The translations under genes were made by a program, and so were the position numbers. A DNA stretch of 64,000 bases from Polyporus tsugae. Its lineage: Eukaryota; Basidiomycota; Agaricomycetes; Polyporales; Polyporaceae. The DNA lies in assembly GCA_024305745.1 (NCBI GenBank), contig JAHRBS010000010.1:3479501-3543500 (forward strand), read 5' to 3'. Of the stretch, positions 1 to 11,300 are shown piece after piece (within the stretch, counting starts at the first letter, position 1; the number at the start of each line of letters is the position of its first letter). Below the pieces are notes generated by a model. The model saw only the letters and a list, made by a program, of their open reading frames with translations. It searched no databases and was not told the DNA's origin.

Positions 1-488
1 TGGAGGAAGATCGGCACCCGGGCGAGGTGGTACGCGGGTTCGCCCCCGAAAGCGAGTTCTGAAACCGCTTTTTGATGGAGCCGATCCTCGCCAACCCGCT
101 GAGAAAGCTCAGGGTTGAGCGCGAGAACGTCGAGGGGTTTCATGTCCAGGTCGGGGCCCGTCCAGTTGGCTTGGACGAAGGCGTGCAGGCACGCCACCGC
201 GCAGGAGAGCCGGAGCAGCTCGTCCTCCGGAATGCCGGTGGTGGTCCCTGAGGAGGATGGTTTTTGAGTGCAATCGAACCACTCGGCGAGCGGGCGGTCA
301 AGAAGGTCCTCGCCAGATTGTGTTACCGTAAAGAGATCTCGGCTGGGAGACGTTTTGAGATCACGAAAATCCCCATTCACGACGTTTTTCGCGATCTTCG
401 CGACTGGTACGTCCGACAGGCTGTCGAGTGCATCGTGCCACCTGCCGGTGAGAAGTGCCTTTTCGATGGCTCGGATGTCCAGGCTCAT
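1..488 (-). CDS. EMW1: TTC27/Emw1-like TPR protein, N-terminal fragment
   Basis: The reading frame starts at the ATG at 488-486 and stays open to the window edge, so only about 162 N-terminal residues are present. It begins MSLDIRAIEKALLTGRWHDA. Around residues 90-105 it reads LRLSCAVACLHAFVQANWTGP, which closely matches the block of human TTC27 containing LQLFVQSNWTGP; the following stretch (LDMKPLDVLALNPEL, then ARVPIFL) also fits that family. TTC27 and yeast Emw1 are large TPR proteins; Emw1 is essential and linked to cell-wall integrity. The TPR array would lie beyond the left edge. No intron is needed in the visible part. The family call rests mainly on one conserved motif plus position and length. 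Confidence 0.72.
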   Translation of the reverse strand, partial: MSLDIRAIEKALLTGRWHDALDSLSDVPVAKIAKNVVNGDFRDLKTSPSRDLFTVTQSGEDLLDRPLAEWFDCTQKPSSSGTTTGIPEDELLRLSCAVACLHAFVQANWTGPDLDMKPLDVLALNPELSQRVGEDRLHQKAVSELAFGGEPAYHLARVPIFL

Positions 489-893
489 TCTGATTCTGAG
501 TGGTTTCCCGAGCCGAGAGGAAGGAAGCCGCCGCGGGATGAGAGGAAACGAGATAGCCGGGATGTGCCGCCCAACACCATGTCAGGTTCCGCATACATGT
601 AGTTTTGTGTTAATCAGCAGTAGTCAGCACGCCGGATATCGATGAACATGGCAACGAAAATTTCAGTAAATACATGCGAGAGAATACTACATGTACAGAG
701 TCCTTTGATGACTAGTAAATTAGTAATGAGGAGAGATGCAATGACCGTGTGCTAAGCGCTAAGCAGTGCTATGTAGAACTAGAACTTTGACAAGTAGAAA
801 GATAGATAGTCCCACACATCATCTATATACAAATACTAACACCCCTTCTCTTCCCCCATCCGCTCGCCAGACTGAGAACCCGCAGCCTCATAA

Positions 894-1379
894 TTAAATA
901 TTAATCGCAGTCTTGTGGTAGTCAAGCGGGCCCGCCATGCCCATGAACGGCCCCGCGACGACCGAGCCCTTCCCGATCGACTGTGCGATCGCGTTCCTCT
1001 TGTCCTCCCAAGCCTTGAGCGCCCGCAGGAGCTGGATGACCTTGTCGCGCCTGCCCTGCCGGATGTCGTTGATGCTGACCGAGCCCATCTTGATGTCGTT
1101 GTCGAGAAGGTAGTCGAACAGCCGGAAGAGCCCGTCGAGCTTGTCGTCGTACGGGTTTGTAGGGAACGCGGAATCCGGGACGGGAGGCGACGCGGGCTTG
1201 CCCTTGATGTCCTCAGCGAGGCGGAGAAGTGCGAGCCCACCGCACAGCTGTCCGGCCGGGTCCTTGATCTGCAGCCCGCTGGGAAGGTGGGAGTTCGCCC
1301 ATTCGATCAGGCTTGCGTCGGCGGGCGTGTCCTGCGCGATCGATTGTTCGCGGGCCATCGTTCGTTCGTTTCGTTCCAT
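894..1379 (-). CDS. Small single calponin-homology (CH) domain protein
   Basis: An intronless 161-residue frame. Residues ~25-130 resemble a CH domain: a WANSHLP start, GGLALLRLAED (the hydrophobic helix with internal leucines), a segment KLDGLFRLFDYLLDNDI, then SINDIRQGRRDKVIQLLRALKAWEDKR, the usual final helix of actin-binding CH modules. CH domains bind actin or serve as signalling adaptors. With one CH module and a ~30-residue glycine-rich tail, a calponin/transgelin-like or adaptor role is possible, but the partner cannot be read from sequence. An alternative start (MAREQS) lies seven codons in. The gene starts 120 bp beyond the stop of the BOI-type gene on the same strand. Confidence 0.66.
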   Translation of the reverse strand: MERNERTMAREQSIAQDTPADASLIEWANSHLPSGLQIKDPAGQLCGGLALLRLAEDIKGKPASPPVPDSAFPTNPYDDKLDGLFRLFDYLLDNDIKMGSVSINDIRQGRRDKVIQLLRALKAWEDKRNAIAQSIGKGSVVAGPFMGMAGPLDYHKTAINI

Positions 1380-1499
1380 GTTCCGATGTTCGAGTGGTTG
1401 GGTTCCAAGAAAGGATCAGAGCGCGCGTACAGGGGTTATATCGGGTATCGCGAACGGAAACAGAAGCGCAAAAAAAAGAAGAGAAAAGAGAGACAAGGT

Positions 1500-4400
1500 T
1501 CAGATCGTGCGAGGATGCAATGTGAAACCGAAAAGGCCTACATAATCATTGGGTCCTTGCTGGGTCGCCGTGCTCGCGCGCCGCAGCTCGCGTGACGGAC
1601 GCGGGGGAGCCTTCGCCTTGCGCGCCACGGGTGAGTCAGGCTCGTTGGTTGAGACCGTGTCGTTCGTGAAGAACGACTCCAGCCTCGTCCGCTCGCTCTG
1701 GTTCTTGTTCGGCATGCCCATGAGAAGCACCTGCGCGTCACGGCTCGATAGCTGGTTCGGGTTCTCTCTCCGCAGCGCCTTCTGCGTCGCCTCGCGTGCG
1801 GTCGGCGAAGGCGGCCGCGGAGCGGGGTTCATCGCCTGCGCGACGGTGAGGGGGATGGTGGGAATGTTGCACGACGACATCACAGGATCTGCGGGCGCCG
1901 GGTTCAGCGACTGTGAACGTGGACAGTGTATTGGCACCTACTCGTGTAATCCCGTGTGATGGTCGCCTTCATGAGCGCCTTCATCCACTCGCGGACGATG
2001 AGCTGCTCGTCCGAGCTGAACAAGTGCGGCTTCTCGGTGTCATGCACGATCCGGAAGCCATACCGCCCAGGGTCAACGTTCTCGTCTGCGAGTACCTTGT
2101 AGCCCACGATGTTGAGATAGCCCTTGATCTTCGTCTCCTGCACAGTACAAACGCGCCCGCGTGCCAAAAATCAGAATTCGGACGGATCTACCGCCCGTAG
2201 CGCAGCTCCACCACGCACCGATTTGCTGTTGCTCCGTAGCCAATACAGGTGCGGCCCCTTAAGAACAAAGTACCGCAGCTTCCAGGCGTTGTACCGGTCG
2301 CCCTTCTTACGCATCCAGCCGTTGTGATCGGGTGTGCCGATCTGCTCGAGGATGCTTTGCCCGGCCTTGAGGTTTGGCCCTGCCCCGTTAGCCGACGCTG
2401 CCACGAGCGCGGCGCGTGGCTCTCCACTAGTACTGGCGGACAGAGACGCAGTTCGCTTTCGCAGGAGCGCCGGGTCGCGCGGCGATGTGGACACAGTGCG
2501 GTCCCTCTTCTCGCCGTCCGGGCCCTTCTCCTGGTCACGCTTCTCCTTGGACGTCCTTCTTTCCGGGTGGCGCCAGGAGCCACCCTCGGCGGTGCCGGGA
2601 CGACTCGAAGAACGCTTCTCGCGCAGCCTGGAGAAGGGCGTGATGGAATGCGCAGGTTTCTCGCCCTCCGCCTTATCTACCTTCTCTCCGACGCTAGCGG
2701 GGACGAGGTACAACCTCAGCACCTTGCACGTAATAGCAGAAGCTCGACCGTGAAGACTTACCTGGAGAGCCTGGGCGCGGGCTTCCTGTGCTTCCCAAGG
2801 GTGCCAGTGAACGAGGCCCCGAACAGGCTGAGGCGGTCGGACTTCCTGTTGTTGTCGTCGGCACTCTTGCTACCCTTGCTTCTCCGTCGAACGGGGGCAG
2901 CCTCGTCAACGGGCGAAGCTGACGAAGGTGGCGAGTTGACCGGGGTCCCTCCAGACCGTGTGCTCTCCGCGTCCTTCTCCTTGAGAGATCCGGAGTCCGT
3001 GGAACGACCAAATAAGCGGCGCTTGCTCTTGGATTCCTTCGCCATGCCCTCCGTCTGTGACATTGTCTTCAGCACGACACGACAAGCACCTCACAACAGA
3101 CGACATGACCCATACCTCACTCAAGACAGCCCGATCGTCCTTCAACGAGTCTCGTCTTTCCTTACCCTGGCCAACACCACCAGTCACTCCCAACGTACTG
3201 TCACTAGGCGACAACATCAGTTGCGGCGGACGTCCCTTCGGGGCTTTGTTTGGCAAGCCAAGGCCAAGGCCGACTGGTGACCGACCACGAGAATCCTCGT
3301 CGAGATTCACAACGCTGCCATGGATAGAGCCAGGATCGGAAGCGCGCCACCCAGTCTTCGCCATAGTCGGTGGCGAACCCGGCAAGTCACCATTCGCTGG
3401 TGGGCTCTCAGGGCTCGTCAGCGCCGCAATAGCCATCTGCCCGTTCCCGTTGACGGCCGACGGCGAAGGGGGCCCGAAGGGCGAGTTGTTGAAACTCTGG
3501 TGGGCCGAGCTCTGCACGGAATGCGAGTGCGAGTGCGAGTGCGAGCGGTGCGAGCCGTTCGAGGCGGGGTAGTTGAACGAGTGCGTGAGCGACCGCGGGG
3601 TGAGCATCGACCCTGCGACCTGCTGTTCGTGATGCTCGACCTCTTCCACCGAAGGCGGGCGACGTAGCTCGGAGATCGCGTTCATGATGCGGACGCGCTT
3701 CCCGAACGCGACGATGCCAATCTCGGACTTGAGGACGTTTGCATCGAGCTCGAGGAGGACGTCGCCGGTGATCTCTTGCTCTGAAGTACAAGTCAGAATT
3801 CCTATATGCAATCCTAGAACGCGAGCAAGACATACCGATGAATTGGTCGCACACGCCTTGGTCGAAGGCTTTCGACTTCAACCACTCGACAACCTCGTCG
3901 ACCGTCCACTCCGAAGGGTCAATGGCAGCGTTCCTGGCGGGATCAGGGGTATTCTTCCCGCTCGCATGAGGCGTAGACGACTTAAGAGACGCGACGGTGG
4001 TGGCGGGCGTGGTCAATGCTTGCTGGATACCGGCTGGACTGCTCCGAGTGTGGGAGGCAAAGGACGAAGCAGTAGGTGAGGGGACGACCGAAGTCGTCGT
4101 AAGGAGGGGCTGCTCGGATATCTTGAGCGTACTTGGGACTGATACGACAGCCGGTTGTGCCACAGTCGCTGCCGGGGTTTCCGTTTCCTGAGGGAGGGGG
4201 CTAGCGGAAATTGGAACCGAAGCAGCTACTACAGGGGCAGGTTCTGGGGATGCGTCGGGTTCTGGGGGAGGGGGGCTGGGGGTTGGATCATTGGAGGGTG
4301 AAGGCGTAGGTACCGCGGTATTCTTGTCCGGCGGTACCTCAACGACCTCTGGAGAGTGGCTCCGTGACCCAAGAGAATCGGACCTTGGCGGGATGAGGCT

Positions 4401-5809
4401 GGGTGCTGGGAAGGTCGTCGCAGTGGCAGTTCGTAGGTCGGTATCGTCTGTAACGAGATATCTGTCCGATGGGACGATGATACTTTCGCTAGAATGGTGC
4501 GCCTGTACCACGCCGGATGCCACAGGCTCCTTCGTCGGGCTCTCCTCCCCATCCGCATCCTCTTCCTCCTCTGTAATCTGGGAATAGGGTCGCGGTTTGC
4601 GTGGGCTGGTGTGCATGTCGTCGTCCTCCGTGTCGCTCTCGTCGCTGACCTCGACATCAATTGGTGGTATCATAACGCGGAGCTGCTCCTCCGCCTCACG
4701 TGCTTGGCGCTCCTCGTTCTCCCTCTGCGCCCTCATCGCGAGCTTCGCCCGAGCATCCTTGTGCCATCGGCCATCGTCCTCAGCATCGGTGTCGCGGTCG
4801 TCATCTGTCTCAGTTTCGGACCGCTCGCTGTAGTCACCGTGGGAGCTGATGAAACTGAACGACCGGGATCCATCGCCATCCCTACGCCCGAGCTGTTCAA
4901 TAGCCTTCTGGACATCGGTCAAGGTCGCGCGCATCATGACGTCGCCTTGGCTAGCTTTCCGTTCTCGCTCGTTTTCGGTAGGACTGGGTCCGTCGCCATG
5001 GGGTGTGACAGACTCGGACTCTTCAGCGAGCGTTTGGAGCGGGGCGGCGGATGAGGGTTGCTCCTCGTCAGTATCGGGGAACGCTACGGTTGAGGATGTT
5101 GGTGGTGCGGGAGAGGTATAGCTTTGAGGAAACAGGCCAACTCGCCCGGCAGGATTACGTCCCTGTACGATAAAGTAAATATCACTGAACGTACAATGAG
5201 ATATATTCCATAATATCAGGCCAAGTCGCATGTCTCTGATTACGGATGAAGAGCTTATACCACACCCCTAGAGTGCGCGTAGCCCCGCAATGGGTCAAGC
5301 CACACTCTGTCTTCGCAACGCGTCAACTTCTGCGCTTTGGTTGTTTGCACCGAGCCTGATCTGTCGCGCGCGTGCAACGAAGATAGCGAAGGGCAAGATA
5401 TCACCCAAACATTTCAATACCTTACAGCAGCAGCCGCAAACTTCCTTTCACCATAACCTTAGCGAGCGGCAACGGGGCAAAGGTGGACAATAACGACGGC
5501 TGAATGCGCAGCCAATGCCTCACCTCACCAACCGAGCCGTTCATCCCCTCTCCCCATGGGCGAGGGGAGAAATGTGCTCTCTATATTGTCGGCGCGGGGC
5601 ATAGAATGCAGCGCCTCGGGGGGTAACGCAAGATGCGACCGAAGGTAGACGGCAGGGTCCATATTAAAATCAATCACACTCACCTGCCACCAGCCATCCC
5701 CGTACAACTCGTCCTTCTCGACAACCTCTATCCTATCTCCAATCTTGAACGAGACTTCATCCGGGTTTTCAGGCGCGAAATCGTGCAGAGCGTAGACATA
5801 GTCGGGCAT
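1500..5809 (-). CDS. BOI1/BOI2/Pob1-type polarity scaffold (SH3-SAM-PH)
   Basis: A multi-exon gene. Exon 1 (5809-5684, 42 codons) encodes the first half of an SH3 domain (ALHDFAPENPDEVSF, ending DGWWQ). Exon 2 (from 5162) completes it (GRNPAGRVGLFPQSY). A long Ser/Pro/Glu-rich linker follows. A SAM domain starts at WTVDEVVEWLKSKAFDQGV near residue 460 and is split by an intron at ~3790-3835. A second disordered linker leads to a PH domain at ~1950-2350 (GWMRKKGDRYNAWKLRYFVLKG; later HLFSSDEQLIVREWMKALM). The last intron (GTAGGT...CGCAG, ~1885-1945) leads into a conserved tail, CNIPTIPLTVAQAMNPAPRP, ending at 1500. Order and tail match fungal Boi1/2 and Pob1, which bind phosphoinositides, Cdc42 pathway proteins and exocyst at growth sites. 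Middle exon borders are approximate. Confidence 0.87.
5163..5683 (-). other. 521 bp first intron of the BOI-type gene
   Basis: The donor is CAG|GTGAGT at 5683 and the acceptor is TCGTACAG ending at 5163. Joining the flanking codons restores an uninterrupted SH3 domain in phase 0, so the boundaries are secure. The length is about tenfold that of other introns here (45-80 nt). I looked for C/D-box motifs and another coding exon and saw neither convincingly. Confidence 0.75.
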
Positions 5810-6243
5810 CGTCGGGATCCCCTAGCGTCGCACAGCAATCTTCCTTCGCGAGAGCTGGAATGTATGCAAGACGAAGATGTGACAAGAAAACAGGAAGAGC
5901 AAAACGAGGGTGAGAGGGCGGGGACTAGCTGGGAGTAGGATAAGCCAGCGAGCGCGGTGAGGACGGAAGGGGTGACGGTGGGGAAGGAAGACACGGCTCA
6001 GGGGGCCCGACCCGGTGACTGCCAAACCTTGTCAGCACAACGGTCTGATGTCAGTGATCCCACGCTCCCCTTGGTTCATCTCCAGCCTCTCATTGGTTCG
6101 GAAGTCCTTTCATGAACCGAACCAGTGTCCCTGCGTGTCAAGGTCCGCGTTGTGGCCAAGTCGTCTCACCTCGAGCATCCGCCGCGTAACCATCACCACT
6201 GCTTGCTTCCTCAATTGAATGACTATCTCCTACTTGGTTTCAC

Positions 6244-7509
6244 ATGAACACTCGTCGGCGTACCACCGTTCATGATCTCGCAGCGCTACGCGTCCACAGG
6301 GACGGCTCGCGCGTCGCCAACTCCGACACCAATTCTTCCTCGCGTCGCGCAAAGTACACCGTCCGTGACGCGCGGGGCAACTGGGTCGCCAAGGATGCTG
6401 GCGGCCTCGGAACAGTCAAGTTGCGCCGTACCGCGTCTCAGCCAGAGGGCGAACAGGACGAGGATGGCGGCGAGTCCGAGCTAGAGGTAGACGAGGAACT
6501 GATGGAAGAGGAAGAGGAAGAGGACCGTGCCACCCCGAAGGTGGACAAGGGCAAGGGACGTGCGAGAGAGAGTGAAGACGAGGAGGAGGGGATCGCATTG
6601 AATACCAGAGCGCAGAAACGGAGACGGTTCGAAGAGGACTTCAGTTACTTGATCCCGGGTGTCTCGCCTGCCCTCGTTCCTCCTCCAAGCGATGAGGATC
6701 CGCAGCATTCTCATCCCGCAGAGGAAGATTCAGGGACTTTCCCTGTACCGTCCGCGGTAAGCCAAATGCAAGCATACATAACTTTACGGGCTGATCTTAT
6801 CGGGCTCCGTTCAGGATCTGCTGAAATGTTTGCACTTCTTCGCGAGTACATACTACACGGCGATGGGACAACTCTACGACGCCTCTCGTGAATTTAGGAA
6901 AGAGCGGAAGATCCGCCGAGCTCAGAAGCTTAGGAAGACAGGAGCCGCCAGCTCTAGCGATCCTCAACCTGCGGGCAAGGATGTCAATGACCAGCAGGAC
7001 AGCTCTGGAGAAGAAGACATCGAGTTTAGTGAGGACGAGGAGGAAGAAGAAGAGGCGGACAAGGAAGATGAAGAGGACAATAAGAGGATGAAAAGGCGAA
7101 AAACACGTCCAATGGCGTCCCGTCATGTCACAAAGGACATGTACAAGCTGTTCGACGGTTCAGCCCTCATGGCATTGGGTATGTCTTCGTCATCGTTCTA
7201 GTTTGGATTAAGCATTGAATAGTTTGCACAGGAATGCTACTTCAGGAGCATGTCGCCGAACGTCTCGAACCAAACGTTCCGGAAGGATGGGAGAAGGAAT
7301 TTGCAGTGGCTGAGCGGGACCGAAAGGCAGCGGAGAAGAGGGCTCAGAAGGCACAGGTGATGTGGAACCAGCGTCATGCAGTGAATGCAGAAGGTTCGGA
7401 CCAGCCAGAGGCGCAATCTAGTGAAGATGGAGAAGCACAACTGCAGGAACGAGAGGAACCTATAACTTCTGACTCCAGTGACAGCTCTGAAAGTGGCGAT
7501 GATGACTAG
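6244..7509 (+). CDS. Acidic nuclear-type protein of unknown function
   Basis: Three exons (6244-6756, 6815-7178, 7232-7509) join in frame to 384 residues. The introns have clean GTAAGC...TTCAG and GTATGT...CACAG ends. The N-terminus is basic (MNTRRRTTVHDLAALRVHRDG). Two long acidic runs lie near residues 85-100 and 245-270, with KKRR-like basic patches between (AQKRRR, KRMKRRKTRP). The most structured part straddles the first splice site: DLLKCLHFFASTYYTAMGQ, then YDASREFRKERKIRRAQK, a probable helical block. A second predicted helix (GMLLQEHVAERLEPN) begins exon 3. Composition suggests chromatin or nucleolar association. I do not recognise the family with confidence. It converges on uL13m, with 109 bp between stop codons. 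Confidence 0.7.
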
Positions 7510-7618
7510 AAGTTCTTGGACCGCGTTGGTGCGCCGTTGGAAAAGTTAGGCACGAATTTGTTGTTTGCGAGAAGATGGTGATGCATTAGAAAGTATGCGT
7601 ATGTGTACCAAAACGCCT

Positions 7619-8261
7619 CTACTGCGTCTGCGGCTCGGAAGTCGACCGTGCGGGGAGCGTGCCGTCTTCCCAACGCTTCAAGATGTTTTGCTCAAAGACA
7701 CCCATGTCGCCGTCAGGGAATATACGCAGTCGCTCCAGCCTCCGCTCACGCAGTTTGTTCTTGGGGAGCATACCAGAGACGGCTTGGCGGATGATCTACG
7801 AAGCAGGGGAGGGGTTGGAACTGGAAGCAAGGACACTCCACAAACCACGCACCTCATCGGGCTTTCTCCGCATCATGTCCTTGTACTGGATCTCCTTCAG
7901 CCCTCCGGGGTACATCGTGTGATGCCTGTAGACGAGCTGCTGGGATTTCTTCCCGGTGACCTTGATGTTCCGCGCATTCGTCACGACGACGTAGTCCCCA
8001 CAGTCGGCTGCACGACGCGTTTGCCACAACTCCATAGTCACGAACTGCTTGAGTGCTCACCTCCTGGGTCATGGATGGGCTTGTGCTTGCCCATGAGGAC
8101 GATAGCAATGCGCTCTGCGAGCTTGCCAAGGACCCGGTCGGAGGCGTCGACGTGATGCCATACGCGCGCGTAGGCCAACGCAGTCTACGTATTCAAATAC
8201 GTTCGGCCCTCAATATTGCAGTATAATGAGGTCTGCTTACGTTTCCAATCGCCTGCGACAT
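7619..8261 (-). CDS. MRPL23: Mitochondrial large-subunit ribosomal protein uL13m
   Basis: Four exons (8261-8241, 8184-8061, 8007-7853, 7795-7619) give 158 residues after splicing. The protein shows the uL13 core: [66 protein letters not shown] and [19 protein letters not shown]. The seven-codon first exon MSQAIGN and the length near 160 fit fungal mitochondrial L13 (yeast Mrpl23) rather than the longer cytosolic uL13. It is part of the 54S mitoribosomal subunit. All introns are short and GT-AG. It shares a 126 bp intergenic region with NUP192, which starts in the opposite direction. Confidence 0.92.
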
Positions 8262-8387
8262 GGTGGGAGCCCGAAACAAGACAGCAGATGAGAGTTGGTG
8301 GCAAAGTAAGACGGGGTGCTAGCGCGCGACATGCACAGCACGAGTCGGAGGCGCGCAGGCCGTTTGTTGTTTCGCGCGACGACGACG
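8262..8387. promoter_or_regulatory. Compact divergent promoter between uL13m and NUP192
   Basis: Only 126 bp separate the two ATG codons, so both 5' UTRs and both core promoters must fit here or overlap. The stretch is GC-rich, with no obvious TATA box on either strand, and has a CGCGCGAC-type sequence just before the NUP192 ATG. That it is a shared promoter is inferred from gene orientation alone. Confidence 0.55.
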
Positions 8388-11300
8388 ATGTCCGCAGACT
8401 CCTCAAAACGCTCCAACCTCATTGATGTGTACGTCTTCCGCCTTTCCACCAGCTATATGCGCGTTCGGTAACACTTTTGGACCCGTAGGACATACCAGGC
8501 CCTGCACCACCACCTCTCCGGCCACTTCGAGGGCACCACACTCGAGCAACTCGTGGAGATCCTCAAGCCGCGCGTCGAGGAGCTCAAGAACGCCGCTGAG
8601 CCCTTCGGAAAGCCGTCTGACGCGTCGAAGAAGAAGATCGACTCGGGCTCGGTCACGCTTCCCGACGGTGTGGTCATCCGCGTCGAGGACGCGGACAAGG
8701 AGTTCATCCACGCACTCAGCAGGAGGTTCGGCATCGACCAGGTGCACGCCCTCGTCCTCCTCCGCTCGTTCTTCTACAATGAGGGCCTCCCGGCGGGCGT
8801 CGGCGCCGGCTCGGACGCATCCGCATCCTCGATGGCGCAGGAGCTCGTGAACGCCATCACGCCGTTCTACTACTCGGAGCGGCTCCATGTTCTGCGTACG
8901 CTCATTCCCCTCTTTCGTGCTCTGCAGTCTCCCGGCAGCCCCATATTGGAGATTGCGGAGGCTGTTATCCCCAAGATTATTCCCGACGCTGCAGCATTCG
9001 CCGACATACTAATCTCGGAGTATTCGAGGAAGACGCATGCGGAGGTGCCGGAGAGTCTGAGAGAGGACCCGAGACAGGCGGCGGCGTGGGCGAAGCAAAA
9101 CGCGAAGGAGCAGCTCGTGATGTTGGAGGTGCTGTTCTGGATGATGTGGGGACATGCGCCGTGCTCGGGGCCGCTGGTGACGAAGATCTACGAAACTGCG
9201 TATCAGACGCACCTGGGTTCGCAACAGAAGAACTCGACTCTTCTCCTCGACGAAGAGAGCGTGCAGCTCTTGCAGGACACCGCGGCGCTGTGGATCCTCA
9301 TCACGGTGGAGGTGCTCGAGCTCGAGCGCGCCACTGAGGCCGGCTCTATCGAGATCTCGGCGGACCCGAGGGACAAGGAGATCTACTGGAGCTCCCCAGA
9401 ACACCTCAAGAAGATACACGGGATCGTCATCTCTCAGGGCAACAGCAATTTTGCAGTTACGTACATTGCGTGGACCTGCCTACTCTCGTGCCTCTCGAAG
9501 GTCGTAATGGACATGAAGGAGGTGCCGAACTCATACAAGGGCTTCTTCGACGGCTTGATACCACCAAACTCCGGCATGCACTCACGGGATGTGCAACAAG
9601 CAGTCATGCTCATGAGAGACATTGGGCTGAGCATAGATGCGGGTTTGTTCCGATTGCTGCACACTCTGCTTACTTCGTCGCCACTCTTCGTCACGTCCGC
9701 AGCTTGGAGGACAGGCTCGACAATGACAGATCCCAACACGGTGGCGTACAGATCTGTTATCAAAGGTGCGTATTTTGGAATCGTTGTTATGGACTGGTCT
9801 CTCACAAAGTGTTTTAGGGTTGGTTATGGCCATCGTCGAATTGGTCCCAGTCGAGATGGTCCCCGACTTTGACGGTCTCCTTGAAGTTTGGATTGCTCTC
9901 TTCGGCCGGAGCGAGCCCCAGTCTATCGTAGGGATCTGCCGTCAGTTCTGGGCGGCCGATTGGCACGGTAGCTCCCACCGCCGCGCCCTCATAGACGTCG
10001 CTCGTGCGCGAAACCCTGTTCAAGTCCGGCCGCTTATCCGACTCCTACGGTCGCTCACGGGAACCGGTTTCTTGGACACGGATTCCCTCTCCACTGTGGA
10101 CCATATCGACGTCGACGAGCAAGTGGCTGGAGACCGTGACTTCTGCACACAATCCGTCTTCGGGTACTTCAACGACCTCCCCACGTTCACCCAGGTCATT
10201 CACAGTAGCCAATGCACGGGTGCGCATGCTCTTTACGAGAAGCTACCTGACCGATACGGTTCGGCATCGGCGGCTCCAGGGCCCTCATTCATGAACCTTC
10301 GTCCCATTCGACTTCCCGGAGGTTCGATTCTACCCGGCAAGTCTGTTGGTCAGCTGCTAAGCACGGATGGTGGAGAGCTGATCGTTGTCGCGTGGCAACA
10401 CAAGCACTCCGGGTGGAAGCTTGTGCTGGAGCTCTTGACCGACTACGTCAACCGGCGGCGGCTGTACTCCGGATCTAGCGGCTCATATCAGGACGTCTCC
10501 TTCGGTGCCCGGAACCCCAACCAGCCTCTCGCGCTCACGCTCGAGGACATCGGCGCGGAGATGGACCGCAGTGGTGATGAGGATATCATTATTGACTCCC
10601 TCGACCTCATTCGCAGCGTCATCCAAGACAGCCCAGAGCTCGCCCAAGAGCTCCTGACATCCATGGAGAGCGGCGACCCCGTCGTGTCTCACACCATGAC
10701 AGAGGCGCAAGCCCCCGATCTTGTTCAGCTCACAACGATGATTCTTGAAGAGGCCCTCTCCCGCTCTGTCAGTCAGCATCACGCTGTGCCGCGCACGCAG
10801 CTCATCACCTCGGCCATGAGCGTGCTCACTGCTCTCCTCGCTGTACCGAGCTACTCGAATCGCGTGTGGTTGTACATCCGCTCGACCGCCTCGCTCTTCG
10901 GATCCGACCGCGCCTCCGGGCTCGCATCGTCCGTGCTCGCGTCTGAACGCCTCACCGGTCACTACACCATGACCCTCGCGCTGCTTCACTTCGTTGCTGC
11001 CCTTTTTAACGAGGCATCCTCCACCGTGCTTCTCGTCACCTCCCAGAACCCGAAGCTACAGCAAATCAAGGAGGAGGTCCTGATGCGCGCGATAAGATTC
11101 GTGCATTCGGAGATCTGGGTCGAGCACATGGGCTGGAAATACGCGCAGCTTGGGGACCGGTTCGAGGTCGGGAGGCGGGTGTCCACGTTGTACACGCAGG
11201 TGCTCAAGTACGCTTCGCCAACTCTGAAGGACGTCCCGTTCGCAAAGTTGAGCAGCGCTCTCGCGGACGCTCTCTTGTTCAAGGCGACCACGTCGACGGT

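Noticed and set aside
2249..3280. A 343-codon plus-strand frame opposite the BOI-type gene
   Set aside because: It is antisense to the PH-domain exons, whose minus-strand reading is clearly conserved; Arg/Leu/Ser-rich composition is typical of antisense GC-rich coding DNA.
8892..8930. An intron in NUP192 with GTACGC...CTGCAG ends
   Set aside because: It would be only about 32 nt, and the sequence reads through as conserved helix coding (LIPLFRALQSPG).
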